From positions 1 to 64,000 of the forward strand of contig NZ_BAABHD010000075.1 in NCBI RefSeq assembly GCF_039541915.1: a stretch of DNA of 64,000 bases, written 5' to 3'. The number at the start of each line of letters is the position of its first letter. The first letter of the stretch is position 1. The notes below the pieces were generated by a model. That model did no database searches. It saw only the letters and a list, made by a program, of their open reading frames with translations, and was not told the origin of the DNA. The stretch is from Nibrella saemangeumensis. Lineage in GTDB: Bacteria > Bacteroidota > Bacteroidia > Cytophagales > Spirosomataceae. Made by a program: the position numbers and the translations under genes. Shown piece by piece: positions 60,978 to 64,000 of the stretch.

Positions 60978-61042
60978 CTGTTTTATTCGGAAGTTTGTGG
61001 CCTTTACCAGATTCGTTTTAACCAGCTACTCACTGAAATACC

Positions 61043-61846
61043 ATGAAAATTGCGATTGCCGGTTGCGGAAACATGGGAATGGCGTTCGCCAAATCATTTC
61101 TGCAGTACGACCTTGTTAAAAAAGACGACCTCCTGCTCATTGAGAAAAGCACCAGCCGCTGCGAAGCGCTGAAGGCCGAAAAGACCGGCGTTGTCGTGGA
61201 TACCATTAGTCCTCGGGTATCCGACTACGACCTGATTATCTTATCGGTGAAACCGCAGGATTTTGCCGGCCTGCACGAGGCCCTGCGCGAGGTAATCCGG
61301 CCGGAGCAGGTGGTGCTGTCCATCATGGCGGGGATTCCGATTGCCCAGATTCAGGAGAAGCTGAACCACCCGCTGGTCATCCGGGCTATGCCCAATACGC
61401 CCGCCATGCTTGGTATGGGAATTACGGGTTTTACCGCGGCTAAAGAAGTTGACCTGAATAATCTCCGCAAAGTCGAAAACCTCATCAATGCGACTGGCCG
61501 CTCTATTTTTCTCGAAGACGAAAGCATGCTCGATGCCGTAACGGCGCTAAGCGGCAGCGGTCCGGCTTACTTCTATTATGTGGTGAAGGCAATGGTGGAA
61601 GCCGGTAAGCAAATGGGCTTTGACGATGCCGTGGCTGCCCTGCTGGTCAAGCAGACCATGCTGGGGGCTTACCACCTGATCAACACCGCCGACAAGAGCC
61701 TTGATGACCTCATCAAAGCCGTAGCCTCCAAAGGCGGCACCACCGAAGCAGCCCTCCGCCAGTTTGAAGCCGGTGCCCTGGCCGATACCCTTATTGCCGG
61801 CATTAAAGCCGCGCAGGTGCGGGCTACTGAGTTGTCGAAGGGGTAG
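61043..61846 (+). CDS. proC: Pyrroline-5-carboxylate reductase
   Basis: 267 residues, the last step of proline synthesis. The NAD(P) motif is IAIAGCGNMGMAFAKSF. VIRAMPNTPAMLGMGITGF is the central signature and ALSGSGPAYFYYVVKAM plus ASKGGTTEAALRQFE form the substrate site. Its 3' end is convergent with purB, and a perfect GTACAACGG palindrome lies between them. Confidence 0.96.
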   Translation: MKIAIAGCGNMGMAFAKSFLQYDLVKKDDLLLIEKSTSRCEALKAEKTGVVVDTISPRVSDYDLIILSVKPQDFAGLHEALREVIRPEQVVLSIMAGIPIAQIQEKLNHPLVIRAMPNTPAMLGMGITGFTAAKEVDLNNLRKVENLINATGRSIFLEDESMLDAVTALSGSGPAYFYYVVKAMVEAGKQMGFDDAVAALLVKQTMLGAYHLINTADKSLDDLIKAVASKGGTTEAALRQFEAGALADTLIAGIKAAQVRATELSKG

Positions 61847-61850
61847 TCCT

Positions 61851-61877
61851 GTACAACGGAATCGTATTCCGTTGTAC
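61851..61877. repeat. GTACAACGGAAT hairpin between proC and purB
   Basis: Perfect 12-bp arms GTACAACGGAAT and ATTCCGTTGTAC with a CGT loop. It overlaps the last base of the purB stop codon. A diverged copy lies at 6342-6368. Confidence 0.7.
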
Positions 61878-63217
61878 TACATCCCCGTATAACTAAACGG
61901 TGTTACCCCCCGCAACTCATCCTTAACCGCGTCAGATACGTCCAGTCCATCTATAAACTGGCTAATGGTATCTGCCGTAATTTTACTGTTAGTACGGGTA
62001 AGGGCTTTCAGTGCTTCGTACGGCTGCGGATAGCCTTCGCGCCGGAGAATGGTTTGAATGCCTTCAGCCACTACAGCCCAGTTTTCTTCCAGATCAGCCC
62101 GAATGGCAGCTTCGTTTAGCTCCAGTTTGTCGAGACCTTTCAACAAGGCCTTCAACGCAATCACTGAATGAGCAAAGGGAACGCCTATGTTGCGTAGAAC
62201 GGTGGAGTCCGTCAGGTCGCGCTGCAGCCGCGAAATAGGTAGTTTGGCAGACAGGTGTTCACAAAGCGCATTTGCCATGCCGAGGTTTCCTTCCGAATTC
62301 TCAAAATCGATGGGATTTACCTTATGCGGCATGGCAGAGGAGCCTACTTCATTGGCTTTGATCTTCTGCTTGAAGTAATTCATAGACACGTAGGTCCACA
62401 TGTCTCTGTCAAGGTCTATCAGGATCGTATTAAGCCGCTTGATGGTGTCAAGCAAGGCTGCCAGCATATCATAATGCTCAATCTGGGTGGTAAACTGGCT
62501 GCGGACCATCCCCTGGCTCTCGACAAATTTGTCCCCAAATTGTTTCCAGTCAATGCCTGGGTACGCCACGCGGTGTGCGTTAAAGTTTCCGGTAGCTCCA
62601 CCAAATTTGGCACTGGTAGGAATAGGAGCCAACAGATTCAACTGTTTCTCCAGGCGCTCACAAAACACCATCAGCTCTTTGCCTAAACGCGTTGGCGAAG
62701 CGGGTTGGCCGTGGGTGCGGGCCAGCATCGGAGTGGCCTCCCACTGGGCAGCTAATTCGCCCAGGCGTTGTATGGTTTTTTGATAGAGCGGTATTATTTC
62801 GTTTTTGAGTGCATCATCCAACAGCAGAGGAATGGCCGTATTGTTTACATCCTGGGAGGTAAGACCGAAATGGATAAATTCCAGATACTGTTCGTCCAGC
62901 TGCCCCTTCAGCTTTTCCTTGATAAAGTACTCAACCGCCTTTACATCGTGGTTGGTAACCGCTTCAATCTCTTTGATACGCAGGGCGTCTGTTTCTGTAA
63001 AGGTTTCGTATAAGCCACGTAGTACCGGAAACAGTGTAGAATCTACCGTTTTCAGCTGAGGCACCGGCCATTCACAAAGTGCAATGAAATACTCGATTTC
63101 GATGCGAACCCGGTAGCGGATCAGGCCGAATTCAGAAAAATACGGGGCCAGTGCGGTGACTTGCCGGCGATAGCGGCCGTCGATGGGCGAAATGGCGGTG
63201 AGGGCTGATAATTCCAT
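61877..63217 (-). CDS. purB: Adenylosuccinate lyase
   Basis: 446 residues, E. coli-type PurB. It splits fumarate from SAICAR and adenylosuccinate in purine synthesis. It starts ALTAISPIDGRYRRQ; NHDVKAVEYFI, THGQPASPT and the superfamily signature GSSAMPHKVNPIDFENSEG are all intact. It lies 15 bases after the DUF1207 gene on the same strand. Confidence 0.97.
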   Translation of the reverse strand: MELSALTAISPIDGRYRRQVTALAPYFSEFGLIRYRVRIEIEYFIALCEWPVPQLKTVDSTLFPVLRGLYETFTETDALRIKEIEAVTNHDVKAVEYFIKEKLKGQLDEQYLEFIHFGLTSQDVNNTAIPLLLDDALKNEIIPLYQKTIQRLGELAAQWEATPMLARTHGQPASPTRLGKELMVFCERLEKQLNLLAPIPTSAKFGGATGNFNAHRVAYPGIDWKQFGDKFVESQGMVRSQFTTQIEHYDMLAALLDTIKRLNTILIDLDRDMWTYVSMNYFKQKIKANEVGSSAMPHKVNPIDFENSEGNLGMANALCEHLSAKLPISRLQRDLTDSTVLRNIGVPFAHSVIALKALLKGLDKLELNEAAIRADLEENWAVVAEGIQTILRREGYPQPYEALKALTRTNSKITADTISQFIDGLDVSDAVKDELRGVTPFSYTGM

Positions 63218-63232
63218 GGGAATAAGTCTCTG

Positions 63233-64000
63233 TTAAAGAGGGTTTAAGTAAGCGCCGAAGCCGAGCCATTGTACGCGCTGATCTTCATACTGGCTGTAGG
63301 GGCGGAAACCACTGTACAATTCAGCAAGAAAGGTAAGCGATGCGGAGCGCCGGCCAATTTCGAACCCTGCGCCGGCTTTGATGCCCGGCCGGAAGCTGGT
63401 TTGCTCCCAGAACTTAACATCCATACCGCCCACCAATCGAATCAGCCTGTTGTTGGGCTGCCGGTAAAAAAAACCGGCCTGGGCACTCAGCCGCTTGCGC
63501 TCTGTAGGCTTTCGCAGGCCGATACCTAAACCGGCATAGGGACGCAACCCATTGATTTCACGGCTAAAGGTTACATCGACAACCTCATAATTTACAGAGT
63601 TGGGCGTATAATAGTTGATTTGGTTCCGAATCAGGTAATCGTCGCCCAGATGCGATGAGAGGTGATAAAGCCGGAAACGCCAGCTATTCGATCCACGCTG
63701 GAGGTTTAGTATAAAGCTGACTTTGTAGTCTGTATTCATCAACTGACGACGCTGTTTCTTCTGCACCGCGTCTTGGTATACTTCAAATTGTGTGAAGGAT
63801 GCAACATCAATGACAAACTCGGTAGCCCGGCCGGGGGCTGTAGTCCGGCGCCAGAAGGGCTTGGCAAACCCAAACGCAAACGGCACAATAGCGCCGGGAT
63901 ACGCTTTGCCTTCGGTGTTGTAAGCGGGCAAAATACTCACATAAGTCTGAGCCTCCAGCGGGTCCAGAATGAGCGGCTCGAACAAATGGCCACGGGGCAG
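63233..64000 (-). CDS. DUF1207 family outer-membrane protein (5' end outside the window)
   Basis: At least 255 residues. The frame stays open to the window edge, where LPRGHLFEPLILDPLEAQ matches the usual start of the DUF1207 domain, so the true start lies beyond 64000 and the TTG at 63985 is not it. Alternating strands with Gly/aromatic residues (YAGLGIGLRKP, KFWEQTSFRPGIKAGAGFEI, LAELYSGFRPYSQYEDQRV) suggest an outer-membrane beta-barrel. The function is unknown. Confidence 0.85.
   Translation of the reverse strand: MPRGHLFEPLILDPLEAQTYVSILPAYNTEGKAYPGAIVPFAFGFAKPFWRRTTAPGRATEFVIDVASFTQFEVYQDAVQKKQRRQLMNTDYKVSFILNLQRGSNSWRFRLYHLSSHLGDDYLIRNQINYYTPNSVNYEVVDVTFSREINGLRPYAGLGIGLRKPTERKRLSAQAGFFYRQPNNRLIRLVGGMDVKFWEQTSFRPGIKAGAGFEIGRRSASLTFLAELYSGFRPYSQYEDQRVQWLGFGAYLNPL

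Overview
This window is chromosomal DNA of a Bacteroidota bacterium. It most resembles the order Cytophagales (a Spirosoma-like lineage), judged from protein character only; no database search was run. Many genes are preceded by the Bacteroidota -7 promoter element TAnnTTTG and lack Shine-Dalgarno sequences. The gene set fits too: TonB receptor with a carboxypeptidase-like plug extension, SSS symporters, inositol oxygenase and crtI-crtB carotenoid genes. The left edge holds the last bases of a 5S rRNA, so an rRNA operon lies just outside.

Layout: 1-411, 5S end, terminator, tRNA-Pro(CGG), and a trp leader with a short ORF of three consecutive Trp codons and mutually exclusive hairpins. 432-7170, complete trpEGDCFBA operon. 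7341-10457, a sulfane-sulfur module: rhodanese, Crp/Fnr-type regulator, persulfide dioxygenase-rhodanese fusion and DUF2892 membrane protein. The three enzyme/membrane genes each have a TGTGA-N6-TCACA-like site at exactly the same distance from a -7 element. 10581-20639, surface-sugar, RNA helicase, gluconeogenic, cell-wall-recycling and repair genes. 20642-26153, two sodium symporters around an inositol oxygenase, then a PQQ-type sugar dehydrogenase. 26236-31715, the conserved yceD-rpmF-plsX-fabH-efp-accB-accC cluster on the minus strand. 31876-32384, a toxin-antitoxin pair. 32413-38003, hydrolases, a GT39 glycosyltransferase, a TrpD2-like protein and a CPBP protease. 38055-44927, an SDR, a deacetylase and two acyl-CoA dehydrogenases, the second next to an APH-type kinase as in LvaA/LvaC or ACAD11. 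44938-52367, an orphan membrane protein, a HAD hydrolase, peptidases and an epimerase. 52364-54688, a TonB receptor with a palindrome inside its promoter. 55071-58123, ECF sigma, crtI and crtB. 58291-64000, gatB, a TlpA-like thioredoxin, proC, purB and a truncated DUF1207 gene.

Most genes are housekeeping. The least ordinary content is regulatory and repetitive: a ribosome-mediated trp attenuator behind a tRNA gene, a three-promoter Crp/Fnr regulon with fixed geometry, and several families of small intergenic hairpins or periodic repeats. One of these repeats has become the C-terminus of a transporter, and others overlap annotated-looking start codons. No prophage, insertion sequence or CRISPR array was seen.
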